Of a stretch of DNA of 64,000 nucleotides, positions 26,122 to 35,547 are shown piece after piece. Numbering within the stretch: position 1 is the first letter of the stretch; every line of letters starts with the position of its first letter. Under the pieces are notes generated by a model. It was given only the letters and a program-made list of their open reading frames with translations, did not search any database and was not told the origin of the DNA. The position numbers and the translations under genes are program-made. The stretch is from Allobosea thiooxidans (GTDB taxonomy: Bacteria; Pseudomonadota; Alphaproteobacteria; Rhizobiales; Beijerinckiaceae): contig NZ_FUYX01000002.1 of the NCBI RefSeq assembly GCF_900168195.1, positions 317,501 to 381,500 of the forward strand, given 5' to 3'.

Positions 26122-27072
26122 ATGCCGAACCGTCGCGCCCTCGTTGCCGCGCTTGCTTTCGGGCTTGCCGTGGCTGCCGCGCCGCTCGGCGCCTTCGCGC
26201 AGGAGAACGCGGAAGGGAAGCTGCCGGTGGTGGCGAGCTTCTCGATCCTGGGCGATTTCGTCCGACAGGTCGGCGGCGACCGCGTCAGCCTGACGACTTT
26301 GGTCGGCCCTGACGGCGATGCGCATGTCTATTCGCCGACCCCGGCGGACGCGAAGGCGATGGCCGCTGCCAAGCTCATCCTCGTCAACGGCCTGCATTTC
26401 GAGGGCTGGCTGCCACGCCTCGTCAAATCCTCCGGCACCAAGGCGACGCTTGCCGAGGCGACGAAGGGCATCACGCCGCTCGAGGCCGACGACCAAGACG
26501 GCAACGGCAAGGGCGGCCACGCGCATGCCCATGGCCATGACGACCCGCATGCCTGGCAAAGCGTCGCCAACGCGAAGATCTATGTCGCGAATATCCGCGA
26601 TGCGCTGAGCGCGGCCGATCCGGCGGGCAAGGCGAGCTACGAGGTTAATGCCACGGCCTATCTCGCCGAACTCGACAAGCTCGAAGGCGAGGTCAAGGCT
26701 GCGGTGACGCGCATTCCTGCCGAGCGCCGCAAGGCGATCACCACCCACGACGCCTTCGGCTATTTCGTGAAGGCCTATGGCATCGCGTTCGTGGCTCCGC
26801 AGCGCGTCTCGACCGAGGCGGAGGCCTCCGCCAAGGATGTCGCCCGCATCATCCGTCAGGTGAAGGCGCAGAAGATCCCCGCGGTCTTCCTTGAAAACGT
26901 CACCAATCCGCGCCTGGTCGAGCAGATCGCGCGCGAAAGCGGCGCCAAGGTCGGCGGCCGGCTCTATTCGGATGCGCTCTCGGCGGAGAGCGGGCCGGCG
27001 GGGACTTACATCCGGATGATGAAGCACAATATAAGCGAGATCGAAAAGGCGCTGACCGCCGGCCCGGCCTGA
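26122..27072 (+). CDS. znuA: Zinc ABC transporter substrate-binding protein (ZnuA-like)
   Basis: Periplasmic protein of 316 residues with a signal peptide (cleavage near AFAQE, residue about 24). It carries the cluster A-I metal ligands: the histidine in DAHVYSPTP, the HDDPHAW region, the histidine in TTHDAFGYF, and the C-terminal YSDAL aspartate. The His-rich loop GGHAHAHGHDDPH is the zinc-sampling loop typical of zinc-specific members. ATG at 26122 has GGAG six bases upstream; the ATG at 26110 would have none. Confidence 0.92.
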   Translation: MPNRRALVAALAFGLAVAAAPLGAFAQENAEGKLPVVASFSILGDFVRQVGGDRVSLTTLVGPDGDAHVYSPTPADAKAMAAAKLILVNGLHFEGWLPRLVKSSGTKATLAEATKGITPLEADDQDGNGKGGHAHAHGHDDPHAWQSVANAKIYVANIRDALSAADPAGKASYEVNATAYLAELDKLEGEVKAAVTRIPAERRKAITTHDAFGYFVKAYGIAFVAPQRVSTEAEASAKDVARIIRQVKAQKIPAVFLENVTNPRLVEQIARESGAKVGGRLYSDALSAESGPAGTYIRMMKHNISEIEKALTAGPA

Positions 27073-27118
27073 CCGGGCGGTGCCGTCCCCAGCGTCTCAC
27101 AGCCATTCAGGTCAAGCC

Positions 27119-28081
27119 ATGTCCGAGAAAATCCCCGTCACGGTGCTCACCGGCTATCTGGGCGCCGGCAAGACCACGCTCCTCAACCGCATCCTGACCG
27201 AGGACCACGGCAAGAAATTCGCCGTCATCGTCAACGAGTTCGGCGAGGCCGGCATCGATGGCGACCTCATCGTCGGCGCCGATGAGGAAATCTTCGAGAT
27301 GAACAACGGCTGCATCTGCTGCACCGTGCGCGGCGACCTGATCCGCATCCTCGACGGCCTGATGAAGCGCAAGGGCAAGTTCGACGCGATCATCGTCGAG
27401 ACCACCGGTCTCGCCGATCCCGCGCCGGTCGCTCAGACCTTCTTCGTCGACCAGGATGTCGGCGACGCCACCCGCCTCGATGCGGTCGTGACCGTGACCG
27501 ACGCCAAGTGGCTGAAGGACCGGCTGAAGGACGCGCCCGAGGCGAAGAACCAGATCGCCTTCGCCGATGTCATCGTCTTGAACAAGACCGATCTGGTGAC
27601 GGCTGAAGAACTCGCCGAAGTCGAGGCCGCGATCCGCGCGATCAACCCCTATGCCAAGCTGCACAAGGCGCAGCGCTGCGACGTCGACATCGCCGCGCTG
27701 CTCGACCGCAACGCCTTCGATCTCGACCGCATCCTCGACATCGAGCCGGATTTCCTCGAGGCCGGCCATCACCACCACCATTCCGAGGATGTCCGCTCGA
27801 TCTCGCTGACCGTGCCGGGCGATGTCGATCCCGAGAAGTTCATGCCGTGGATCAACGACATCGCGCAGATCCAGGGGCCGAACATCCTGCGCTCCAAGGG
27901 TATCCTTGCCTTCAAGAACGAGCCGCGCCGCTTCGTCTTCCAGGGCGTGCACATGATTCTCGACGGCGATCTGCAGCGCGACTGGAAGGACGGCGAGACG
28001 CGCGAGAGCCGCCTGGTCTTCATCGGGCGCGGCCTCAACGAGAACGAATTGCGCAAGGGGTTTGAAGCCTGCGCGGCGTGA
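27119..28081 (+). CDS. COG0523/CobW-family GTPase metallochaperone
   Basis: Cytoplasmic GTPase of 320 residues. P-loop GYLGAGKTT (12-20), the metal-binding CxCC motif C65-I-C67-C68, and NKTD for guanine specificity. A His cluster GHHHHHSED lies between the GTPase and C-terminal domains. Being in the znu cluster it is more likely a ZNG1-type zinc metallochaperone than a cobalamin protein. The ATG at 27119 is chosen from the conserved N-terminus; it starts 46 bases after znuA. Confidence 0.9.
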   Translation: MSEKIPVTVLTGYLGAGKTTLLNRILTEDHGKKFAVIVNEFGEAGIDGDLIVGADEEIFEMNNGCICCTVRGDLIRILDGLMKRKGKFDAIIVETTGLADPAPVAQTFFVDQDVGDATRLDAVVTVTDAKWLKDRLKDAPEAKNQIAFADVIVLNKTDLVTAEELAEVEAAIRAINPYAKLHKAQRCDVDIAALLDRNAFDLDRILDIEPDFLEAGHHHHHSEDVRSISLTVPGDVDPEKFMPWINDIAQIQGPNILRSKGILAFKNEPRRFVFQGVHMILDGDLQRDWKDGETRESRLVFIGRGLNENELRKGFEACAA

Positions 28082-28095
28082 GTTAAAGCCGCGTC

Positions 28096-29103
28096 ATGAC
28101 CACGCTGACCCAACCCGCCTCGCTGCGCGAGCATGTCACTCCGATCGCGGCGGAGACGCATGTCGTCGCCGCCCGCTGGCTGAAGCAGGGGCTCGCGCTC
28201 GCGCTGGCCGACGGGCGCGTGCTGCGCTGGCGCGACGGCGCGACCGATATGGTCGAGGCCCATGCCGGCGGCATCCTCTGCGCCACCGGCGACGGCGAAC
28301 GCCTGATCTCGGGCGGCGATGACGGGCGCGTCGTCGCGACCCGGATCGAGGGCGCTCCGGAGGAGCTGGCGAAGGACCCCAAGCGCCGCTGGATCGACGC
28401 GATCACGCTCTCGGCCTCCGGGAATCTTGCCTGGAACACCGGCAAGACGGTGCGGGCCCGCGACGAGAAGGGCCGCGTTCGCACGCTGGAGGCCGCGAGC
28501 ACGCCGCAGGGCCTCGTCTTCGCGCCGAAGGGCTATCGCCTCGCCATCGCCCAGATGAACGGCGTCTCGCTCTGGTATCCCAACACCGAGGCGAAGCCGG
28601 AATTTCTGGAATGGAAGGGCTCGCATCTCGACCTCGCCTGGTCGCCTGACGGGCGTTTCGTCGTCTCCTCCATGCAGGAGAATGCCCTGCATGGCTGGAA
28701 GCTCGGCGACAAGCCCAGCCATATGCGGATGACCGGCTATCCGGCGAAGCCCCGTTCGCTGTCCTGGTCGCATGACGGGCTCTGGCTCGCCTCGAGCGGC
28801 GCGGACGGCGCGATCGTCTGGCCGTTCCAGGGCGAGGGGCCGCAGGGCAAGGCGCCGCGCGAATGCGGCGTGCGCCGGGCCCGTGTCACCCGCGTCGCCT
28901 TCCATCCGGGAGCGCTGGTGCTGGCGATCGGCTATGACGATGGCTGCATCCTGCTGGTCCGGCTGACGGACGGCTCCGAGCTCCTGGTCAGGCCGGCCGA
29001 GCGCGACAGCGGCATCAGCGCCTTCGCCTGGGACAAGGCCGGCAAGCGGCTCGCCTTCGGCGCCGAGGACGGCGCTGCCGGCGTGCTCGTCCTGCCGAGC
29101 TGA
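28096..29103 (+). CDS. WD40 repeat protein linked to zinc uptake genes
   Basis: Protein of 335 residues made of WD40-like repeats (LISGGDDGRVVATRI, HLDLAWSPDGRFVVSSMQ, SLSWSHDGLWLASSGADGAIVW), consistent with a seven-blade propeller. No signal peptide, so cytoplasmic. It begins 14 bases after the COG0523 gene and is followed after five bases by a small Cys protein gene, indicating one operon. Function unknown; a scaffold for zinc delivery is possible given the neighbours. Confidence 0.85.
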   Translation: MTTLTQPASLREHVTPIAAETHVVAARWLKQGLALALADGRVLRWRDGATDMVEAHAGGILCATGDGERLISGGDDGRVVATRIEGAPEELAKDPKRRWIDAITLSASGNLAWNTGKTVRARDEKGRVRTLEAASTPQGLVFAPKGYRLAIAQMNGVSLWYPNTEAKPEFLEWKGSHLDLAWSPDGRFVVSSMQENALHGWKLGDKPSHMRMTGYPAKPRSLSWSHDGLWLASSGADGAIVWPFQGEGPQGKAPRECGVRRARVTRVAFHPGALVLAIGYDDGCILLVRLTDGSELLVRPAERDSGISAFAWDKAGKRLAFGAEDGAAGVLVLPS

Positions 29104-29108
29104 GGGCG

Positions 29109-29414
29109 ATGCGCTTCGGGCTCTTCGGCAAGGCTGGGACCCGCAAGGGCGGCGATGCGAAAGCCGAGGCGAAGGTTGCGACCGAGCGGCTGAAGGCGCA
29201 GGTGCGGGAGCTGCTCGGCCTGCCCGAGGCGGCGGCTATCGCCGTCAACGAGATCCTCTGCGCCGATCCGGCCTGCCCGGGCACCGAGACGGTGATCCTG
29301 GTGATGAAGCCGGGCGAGAAGACCCGAGCCTACAAGTTGCAGATGGCGATGGCCGAGGTGACGGCGGGGGCGCTGGCCGAGGCGCTCGGCCGGTCGCGCG
29401 CAACGGAATCGTAG
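29109..29414 (+). CDS. Small conserved-looking protein with paired cysteines
   Basis: Protein of 101 residues. A basic N-terminus is followed by a helical region and a compact core VNEILCADPACPGTETVILVM, with two cysteines five residues apart, then a C-terminal helix. Starts five bases after the WD40 stop, so it is translated as the end of the zinc operon. I do not recognise the family. The CADPAC pair could bind metal or form a disulphide. Confidence 0.7.
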   Translation: MRFGLFGKAGTRKGGDAKAEAKVATERLKAQVRELLGLPEAAAIAVNEILCADPACPGTETVILVMKPGEKTRAYKLQMAMAEVTAGALAEALGRSRATES

Positions 29415-29433
29415 TGCGCCTGCGGATTCTCAC

Positions 29434-29531
29434 CGTCATTGCGAGCGCAGCCAAGCGATCCGGGGGGCCGGACCGAAGCGCGCAACCCCGTCCTCCTGGA
29501 TTGCTTCGCCGCTCCGCGTCTCGCAATGACG
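29434..29531. repeat. Palindromic intergenic repeat, copy 3
   Basis: About 98 bases with the same outer ends as copy 2 (CGTCATTGCGAG and CTCGCAATGACG) and the inner motif TCCTGGATTGCTTCG. It lies between the end of the zinc operon and the convergent motB-like gene, where it may terminate both transcripts. Confidence 0.88.
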
Positions 29532-29550
29532 GCGCGGCGCTGCCTCGCTC

Positions 29551-30375
29551 TCAGGGCTTGAAGCCGTTCGGGAGGGCCGGCGCCTCGGCCTTCAGCACGA
29601 TGGCGACGCGGCGGTTGTAGGGCAGGTAGGGGTTGTCCTTGATCAGCGGCTCGGTGTCGCCCTTGCCGGTGACCGAGAGGAAGCGCTCGTTCGGCACCCC
29701 GGCATTGGCGAGGATCTCACGCACCGCGTTGGCGCGGCCGATCGAGAGGCCCCAGAGGTCGCCCTCCGGCGTGGCGCCGGGCCGCGGCGTGGCGCTGTGG
29801 CCTGAGATCGCGATCTTGTTGGGCATGCGCCTGAGCGTCGGGGCCAGCGCCGCGAGGACCTTGCGCATGCGCTCGTTCGGCTGGGCCGAGCCCTCGGCGA
29901 ACATCGAGCGGCCCTCCTGATCGACGAGCTGGATGTCGATGCCGGCCTCCGAGACCTCGACCAGGACGTTGCGCGAGACCTCGGCGATCTCGGGCATGTC
30001 GCGCAGCGCCTGGCGCAGCGAGGCGGCGGCGAGCGCGAAGCCGCGGTCATGCGTCGCCGCGATCAGCCCGTCTTCCTTCTGGTTGTTGTGATTGGGCGCC
30101 GTGTTGTCGGAGGCGTCCTGCAGCGGGCGGACATAGGCGTTCTTGATATGCGTCTTGGTCGGGATGCCGTCGAGCTCGACGATCCCGGCGAGGCGGACAT
30201 CGGTCTGGGTGCCGAAGGCCTCGCGCATCGAGCCGGCGACGATCTGGAGCTTCTGCTTGTCCTGGCTCGAATAGGCGGCGACCATGACGAAGAAGCTCAT
30301 CAGCAGCGCCATCAGATCGGCGAAGGTCACGAACCAGCCGTGACCGCCATGGCCGCCGCGTTTCTTCTTGGCCAT
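29551..30375 (-). CDS. motB: Flagellar motor stator protein MotB-like
   Basis: Protein of 274 residues: one N-terminal membrane helix with the proton-carrying aspartate D20 in [19 protein letters not shown], a linker, then an OmpA-type peptidoglycan-binding domain (about 165-270) with [24 protein letters not shown] and NRRVAIVL. It anchors the stator to the cell wall. An AGGAG directly abuts the ATG at 30375, unusually close. The gene follows motA after 14 bases. Confidence 0.9.
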   Translation of the reverse strand: MAKKKRGGHGGHGWFVTFADLMALLMSFFVMVAAYSSQDKQKLQIVAGSMREAFGTQTDVRLAGIVELDGIPTKTHIKNAYVRPLQDASDNTAPNHNNQKEDGLIAATHDRGFALAAASLRQALRDMPEIAEVSRNVLVEVSEAGIDIQLVDQEGRSMFAEGSAQPNERMRKVLAALAPTLRRMPNKIAISGHSATPRPGATPEGDLWGLSIGRANAVREILANAGVPNERFLSVTGKGDTEPLIKDNPYLPYNRRVAIVLKAEAPALPNGFKP

Positions 30376-30389
30376 CTCCTAGGACCCGG

Positions 30390-31160
30390 TCACGCCGCTT
30401 CGGCCATCTCGGCCCGATGGTGGTCGGGCAAATAGGCGAGCAGCATCTCGCGCACCAGCGTCGGCGACTTCGCGTCGCGCATCTGGAGCACGCCGTCGAT
30501 GATCAGCGTGCGCGAGATCTCCTCCTCCTCGAGCTTGACGTGCAGCTTGTCGGCGAGCGGCAGGGTCAGCATGTTGGCGACGATCGCGCCATAGAGCGTG
30601 GCGAGCAGGGCCGTCGCCATGGCGGGGCCGAGCCTGGAGGGGTCGGACATGTTGGCGAACATCGTCACCATGCCGATGATCGTGCCGATCATACCCCAGG
30701 CGGGGGCGCAGTCGCCGATGGCGCGATAGACCTTCGAGCCCTCGTCGAGCCGCTGCAGGAAATTGTCGCGGTCCCGCTCCATCGTGTCGCGGATGAAGTC
30801 CTTGTCGTAGCCGTCGGCGATGTAGCGCAGGCCCTGGGCCAGGAAGGGGTTGGAGACTTCGACGTTCTCGAGCGCGACCGGGCCGCTCTTGCGGGCGATC
30901 TCGGCGACGCGGGTGATTTCCTCGATCAGCTCGCGCGGATGGCTCGCGCTCATGGTGAAGGCGAAGCGCGCGCCCATCGGCAGGCCGTGGGCGATGACCG
31001 AGAAGGGAAAGCGCAGCATCGTCGCGGCGGCCGAGCCGCCGAAGATGATGATCGCCGCGTGCTTGTCCCAATAGGCCGCGAAATTGCCGCCGTCGATGAT
31101 GATCAGTGCGCAGATGGTGGCGATGCCGCCAATGATGCCGATGCCGGTCGCGATATCCAT
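30390..31160 (-). CDS. motA: Flagellar motor stator protein MotA-like
   Basis: Protein of 256 residues with four hydrophobic segments and the conserved [15 protein letters not shown] motif in the third. The cytoplasmic loop between helices 2 and 3 is long and charged, as in MotA. The ATG at 31160 is preceded by GAAGGTGG; the longer ORF begins upstream without a ribosome site. With MotB it forms the proton-driven stator. No other flagellar gene is in the window. The family also includes PomA/ExbB-like proteins, but MotB alongside supports MotA. Confidence 0.9.
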   Translation of the reverse strand: MDIATGIGIIGGIATICALIIIDGGNFAAYWDKHAAIIIFGGSAAATMLRFPFSVIAHGLPMGARFAFTMSASHPRELIEEITRVAEIARKSGPVALENVEVSNPFLAQGLRYIADGYDKDFIRDTMERDRDNFLQRLDEGSKVYRAIGDCAPAWGMIGTIIGMVTMFANMSDPSRLGPAMATALLATLYGAIVANMLTLPLADKLHVKLEEEEISRTLIIDGVLQMRDAKSPTLVREMLLAYLPDHHRAEMAEAA

Positions 31161-31239
31161 GACACCACCTTCGCGCGGGCCCCCGCCGCAACCGGCGCGC
31201 CTCACATTCGCAGTTGCGGTAACCATAAGAGTCATGGAT

Positions 31240-31254
31240 TGAACGAAGCGTTAA
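31240..31254 (-). promoter_or_regulatory. Possible CtrA site upstream of motA
   Basis: Minus strand TTAA-N7-TTCA, seven of eight bases of the alphaproteobacterial CtrA consensus TTAA-N7-TTAA, about 80 bases upstream of the motA ATG in the 141-base divergent gap to the ABC exporter gene. Such sites arise often by chance, so this is tentative. Confidence 0.25.
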
Positions 31255-31301
31255 GCTTGTTGGCTTCGCGGCGGGCGCGGCTTGCGATACAGGTACGGAC
31301 G

Positions 31302-33116
31302 ATGTCGCTTCTTTCGCTCTATGCCCGTGTCCTCGGCGAGCTCGGCCCGGAAAGGCGGCTGGGCGTCATCCTGGCCCTGGCCAACATCCTGCTGGCGGCG
31401 GTCGCCTTCGCCGAGCCGATGCTGTTCGGCGCGCTGATCGACCGGCTGACCACGATCCAGGCCTCCGGCAGCACGCCGACCTGGAGCAGCATCAACCTGC
31501 TGATCTTCGCCTGGGTCGGCTTCGGCCTCGCCAATATCGGGATGGGCGTCTTCGTCGCGCTCCATGCCGACAGGCTGGCGCATCGCGCGCGGCTGGCGGT
31601 GATGGCGCGCTATTTCGAGCACGCGCTGACCCTGCCGCTCGCCTACCACACACAGACCCATTCCGGCCGCGTGCTCAAGGTGATGCTGGACGGCACCAAT
31701 GCGATGTGGGCGCTCTGGCTCTCCTTCTTCCGCGAGCACTGCGCCTCGATCGTCGCATTGTTCGTGCTCCTGCCTTTCACGATCTGGAAGAACTGGCAGC
31801 TCGGCCTGCTCCTGATCGGCCTCGTGCTGCTGTTCGGCTCGCTCACCGCCTTCGTGCTGCGCAAGACCGACAGGCTGCAGAGCCATGTCGAGGCCTACCA
31901 TTCGAGCCTGGCCGAACGCGCCTCGGACGCGCTCGGCAACGTGCCCGTGATCCAAAGCTTCACCCGGATCGAGGCCGAGGTCAGGGGCCTGCGCACCACC
32001 ATCGCGAGCCTGCTGGAGGCGCAGCTGCCGGTGTTGTCCTGGTGGGCGGTGGCGACGGTCGCGACGCGCGCCTCGGCGACGCTGACCGTGCTCGCGATCT
32101 TCGTCGTCGGCACCTGGCTCCTGATGCACGGCCAGACCACGGTTGGCGAGATCGTCACCTTCATGGGCTTCGCCACCATGCTGGTCGGGCGCCTGGAGCA
32201 GATCGTCGCCTTCGTGAACTTCATCTTCATGCAGGCGCCGAAGATGCGGGAATTCTTCGAGGTGCTCGATACGCTGCCCGCCGTGCGCGACCTGCCGAAC
32301 GCCAAGGATCCCGGCCGGCTCGAGGGTGCCGTCGCCTTCGAGGATGTGTCCTTCTCCTATGACGGCAAGCGCGCGGCTGTGCGCGACGTGTCCTTCGCGG
32401 TGAAGCCCGGCGAGACGATCGCCGTCGTCGGTTCGACCGGCTCGGGCAAATCGACGACGCTCGGGCTGCTGCACCGCGCCTTCGATCCGCAATCGGGCCG
32501 GATTACCGTCGACGGCAGCGATATCCGCGAGATCTCGCTGCTTTCGCTCCGCCGCAATATCGGCGTGGTCTTCCAGGAGCCGATGCTGTTCGCCCGCTCG
32601 ATCCGCGAGAACCTGCTGGTCGGCAAGCCCGACGCCACCGATGCCGAGATGATGCAGGCGCTCGAGCGGGCCCAGGCCGCCGAGGTGATGGCGCGCCAGA
32701 GCGACGGGCTCGACACGCTGGTCGGCGAGCGCGGCCGCACCCTCTCCGGCGGTGAGCGCCAGCGGCTTTCGATCGCGCGCGCTCTGCTCAAGAACCCGCC
32801 GATCCTGATCCTCGACGAGGCGACCTCGGCGCTCGACGCGGCGACCGAGGTGAAGCTGCAGAAAGCGCTGGAGGAGGTGATGAAGGGGCGCACCACCTTC
32901 GTCATCGCGCATCGGCTGGCGACCATCCGCAATGCCGACCGCATCCTCGTCTTCGAACAGGGGCAGGTCGAGGAGATGGGCACCTTCGACGAGCTCGTCG
33001 CCAAGGGCGGGCGCTTCGCCGCGCTGGCGCGGGCGCAGTATCTCGTCGGCAGCAAGCCGGCGCCGCTCGCGCCCGGCGAGACGGTCGCGCTGGCGCAGAA
33101 GCTCGGGCCGGGTTGA
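31302..33116 (+). CDS. NdvA/ChvA-type beta-glucan ABC exporter
   Basis: Fused permease-ATPase of 604 residues. The N-terminus [20 protein letters not shown] and membrane domain (about 20-310, six helices) match the cyclic beta-1,2-glucan exporter NdvA/ChvA. The ATPase domain has Walker [11 protein letters not shown] (about 376-385), signature [16 protein letters not shown] (about 481) and Walker [13 protein letters not shown] (about 503). It would export glucan made by an NdvB-type synthase, which is not in the window. ATG at 31302 chosen by the conserved N-terminus. Confidence 0.88.
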   Translation: MSLLSLYARVLGELGPERRLGVILALANILLAAVAFAEPMLFGALIDRLTTIQASGSTPTWSSINLLIFAWVGFGLANIGMGVFVALHADRLAHRARLAVMARYFEHALTLPLAYHTQTHSGRVLKVMLDGTNAMWALWLSFFREHCASIVALFVLLPFTIWKNWQLGLLLIGLVLLFGSLTAFVLRKTDRLQSHVEAYHSSLAERASDALGNVPVIQSFTRIEAEVRGLRTTIASLLEAQLPVLSWWAVATVATRASATLTVLAIFVVGTWLLMHGQTTVGEIVTFMGFATMLVGRLEQIVAFVNFIFMQAPKMREFFEVLDTLPAVRDLPNAKDPGRLEGAVAFEDVSFSYDGKRAAVRDVSFAVKPGETIAVVGSTGSGKSTTLGLLHRAFDPQSGRITVDGSDIREISLLSLRRNIGVVFQEPMLFARSIRENLLVGKPDATDAEMMQALERAQAAEVMARQSDGLDTLVGERGRTLSGGERQRLSIARALLKNPPILILDEATSALDAATEVKLQKALEEVMKGRTTFVIAHRLATIRNADRILVFEQGQVEEMGTFDELVAKGGRFAALARAQYLVGSKPAPLAPGETVALAQKLGPG

Positions 33117-33285
33117 GGCGCCGGCGCACTCACGCTGCCGGGCCTTGCATCCAGCAGAGGCGCACCGTCCAGCCCCGAGCGGAGGCGACCGGCAGACGAT
33201 AACCCCGCAGGTAATCGACCCGCCGCACCTGTGGCGCCATGGTCCTCCGCAACGGCCGCCCGGCGGCCTTGCCAGGGAACCGACC

Positions 33286-33621
33286 ATGACCGCCTATGCC
33301 ATCGCCCATCTGCAGGATGTCCGGCTCGGCCCGGAGATCATCGACTACATCGCGCGCATCGACGGGACGCTCGCGCCCTATGACGGCCGCTTCCTGATCC
33401 ATGGCGCGACGCCGGAGATCGTCGAGGGGCCGTGGCCGGGCGATCTCGTGGTCATCGCCTTTCCGGATCTGGAGCGGGCCCGCGCCTGGTACGACTCGCC
33501 GGCCTATCGCGCGATCCTGCCGCTCAGGACGGAGAATGCACGCAGCACGACGATGATCGTGAAGGGAGTCGGGTCCGGCTATCGCGCGGCGGATTTCCTC
33601 GCCAAGGCGGGCCTCGCCTGA
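33286..33621 (+). CDS. DUF1330 domain protein
   Basis: Protein of 111 residues, the single-domain size of this ferredoxin-like-fold family. Characteristic stretches: MTAYAIAHLQDV, FLIHGATPEIVEGPWPGDLVVIAFPDLERA and WYDSPAYRAILPLR. Cytoplasmic. Function is not known for the family. It ends nine bases before the convergent aroB stop. Confidence 0.9.
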   Translation: MTAYAIAHLQDVRLGPEIIDYIARIDGTLAPYDGRFLIHGATPEIVEGPWPGDLVVIAFPDLERARAWYDSPAYRAILPLRTENARSTTMIVKGVGSGYRAADFLAKAGLA

Positions 33622-33630
33622 GCTGCCCGG

Positions 33631-34776
33631 TCAGTACGCCGCCGCCAGCTCGGCCTCGATGAAGCCGCGTACCTCATCGGCGGCGACGCCCGGCGCGATG
33701 AAGCTCCGGCCGATGCCGCGGGCGAGGATGAAGGTCAGCACGCCGCGCTTCACCTTCTTGTCCTGCGTCATCGCCTCGACGATCGCCTCGGCGCTGCCGG
33801 CGCCGCCCGGGACCTGCTGCAGCCGGCTCGGCAGGCCGACCTGGTCGAGATGGCGGGCGACGCGCCCGGCGTCCTGACCGGGGCAGAGGCCGAGCCGCTG
33901 CGAGAAGCGGAAGGCCAGGGCCAGGCCGATGGCCACCGCCTCGCCATGGACCAGGCGGCTTGAATCGTAATTGGTCAGCCGCTCCAGCGCGTGGGCGAAG
34001 GTATGGCCGAGATTGAGCAGGGCGCGGTCGCCCTCCTCGCGCTCGTCACGGGCGACGATCGCTGCCTTGGCCCGGCAGGAGACGGCGACGGCATGGTCGC
34101 GCTCCGGGCCGCCGGCGATGACGCGGCTCCAATTGGCCTCGCACCAGTCGAAGAAGGCCGGGTCGTCGATCAGGCCGTATTTCACCACCTCGGCATAGCC
34201 GGCCTTGAACTCGCGCTCGCTCAGCGTGTCGAGCAGGGCGGTATCGGCGATGACGAGCGAGGGCTGGTGGAAGGCGCCGATCAGGTTCTTGCCGTGCGGC
34301 GAGTTGATGCCGGTCTTGCCGCCGACCGAGGAATCGACTTGGGCGAGCAGGGTGGTCGGCACCTGGACGAAGCGCACGCCGCGCCGCAGCACTGCCGCCG
34401 CGAAGCCGGTCAGGTCGCCGACGACGCCGCCGCCGAAGGCGATCACGAGGTCGTTGCGCTCGATCTTCGCCGCCAGCAGCGCGTCGCAAAGCATGATGAA
34501 TTGGGGATAGGACTTCGAGCTCTCGCCCGGCGGGATGGTGATGCGGGTGGCTGCGATGCCTTCCTGGTGCAAGCAGGTCTCGAAGGCGGCGCCGTGCAGG
34601 CCGGCGACGCGCTCGTCGGTGACCAGGGCCGCCCTGGCCCCGGGCGCGAAGGCCGCGATCAGCGCCGCCGCCTCGCAGAGCTGGTGGCGCCCGATATGGA
34701 TGTCGTAGGCGCGGCCTTCGAGCGCGACCGGGACGGTGATCCGGGCGCCGGCCTTCTCGGACAGGGTGGCGTTCAT
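33631..34776 (-). CDS. aroB: 3-dehydroquinate synthase
   Basis: Protein of 381 residues that converts DAHP to 3-dehydroquinate in the shikimate pathway, using NAD and zinc. Diagnostic motifs are GGGVVGDLTGFAAAVLRRGV, PTTLLAQVDSSVGGKTGIN and the zinc-site LNLGHTFAHALE with HGEAVAIGL. The ATG at 34776 overlaps the aroK stop (ATGA), so the two are translationally coupled. The long open frame reading through into aroK is not a fusion; aroK occupies a different frame there. Confidence 0.96.
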   Translation of the reverse strand: MNATLSEKAGARITVPVALEGRAYDIHIGRHQLCEAAALIAAFAPGARAALVTDERVAGLHGAAFETCLHQEGIAATRITIPPGESSKSYPQFIMLCDALLAAKIERNDLVIAFGGGVVGDLTGFAAAVLRRGVRFVQVPTTLLAQVDSSVGGKTGINSPHGKNLIGAFHQPSLVIADTALLDTLSEREFKAGYAEVVKYGLIDDPAFFDWCEANWSRVIAGGPERDHAVAVSCRAKAAIVARDEREEGDRALLNLGHTFAHALERLTNYDSSRLVHGEAVAIGLALAFRFSQRLGLCPGQDAGRVARHLDQVGLPSRLQQVPGGAGSAEAIVEAMTQDKKVKRGVLTFILARGIGRSFIAPGVAADEVRGFIEAELAAAY

Positions 34777-35372
34777 GACGTTGCTTCTCCGCCCGCCAGG
34801 CCCAGATAGCCGCCCAATGCGGCAATGGTTTCGCCGACCACGACTTCGTGAGGCTCGTCGCTCGACAGAATGGTGAGATCGGCCAGCGCATAGACCGGCT
34901 CGCGCTCGGCCAGCATGCGGCGCAAAGTGGCCTCGGGATCGGCGGTCTGGAGCAGCGGGCGGTTCGAGCGCTTGCGGACGCGGCGCATCAGCACGTCTGG
35001 CTCGGCCTTGAGCCAGACGGATATGCCGAGCTCCTTCACGCGCTCGCGGGTCTCGGCGTTCATGAAGGCGCCGCCGCCGGTGGCGAGCACGAGTGGCGCG
35101 CGCGTCGTCAGGATGCGGCTGATCACGCGGCGTTCTCCGTCGCGGAATTCGGCCTCGCCGCGCTGTGCGAAGATCTCCGGAATCGTCATGCCGGCCGCCG
35201 TCTCGATCTCGGTGTCGGCATCGACGAAGGGCAGGCCGAGGCGCCCGGCCAGGCGGCGGCCGACCGAGCTCTTGCCGGAGCCCATCATCCCGACGAGCAC
35301 GATGGCGCGGCCGCTGAGCGCGGCGCGGAGATCGGCCCTGTCGGGGGCGGCGATGGTAGCGGCGGCAGTCAT
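34773..35372 (-). CDS. aroK: Shikimate kinase
   Basis: Protein of 199 residues. P-loop GMMGSGKS at 28-35, shikimate-binding DADT at 51-54, the FRDGERR arginines, GGGAF and the lid region RKRSNRPLL. It phosphorylates shikimate. The ATG at 35372 is used; a TTG one codon earlier is possible. It precedes aroB with a four-base overlap, the standard alphaproteobacterial order, and is divergent from the small membrane protein/xerD pair. Confidence 0.96.
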   Translation of the reverse strand: MTAAATIAAPDRADLRAALSGRAIVLVGMMGSGKSSVGRRLAGRLGLPFVDADTEIETAAGMTIPEIFAQRGEAEFRDGERRVISRILTTRAPLVLATGGGAFMNAETRERVKELGISVWLKAEPDVLMRRVRKRSNRPLLQTADPEATLRRMLAEREPVYALADLTILSSDEPHEVVVGETIAALGGYLGLAGGEATS

Positions 35373-35547
35373 CAATCTCTATTCCTCGGCACGGCTGTAG
35401 CACCGCCGGCCGGCGGCGTCATGCCTCTGTCATGCCTTTTTGCCGCCGCTTTTCATCGGGCCCTGCCTCGCAAACCCTTGCGCGGCGCGGGCGGCATCGC
35501 GGATAATGCCCGGCCCGAGATCGCGCGATTGCGAAAGTCCGCCCGAA

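Noticed and set aside
33631..35403. An apparent aroK-aroB fusion protein
   Set aside because: The reading through aroK is in the wrong frame for the kinase. Real aroK is in another frame with a four-base overlap to aroB.
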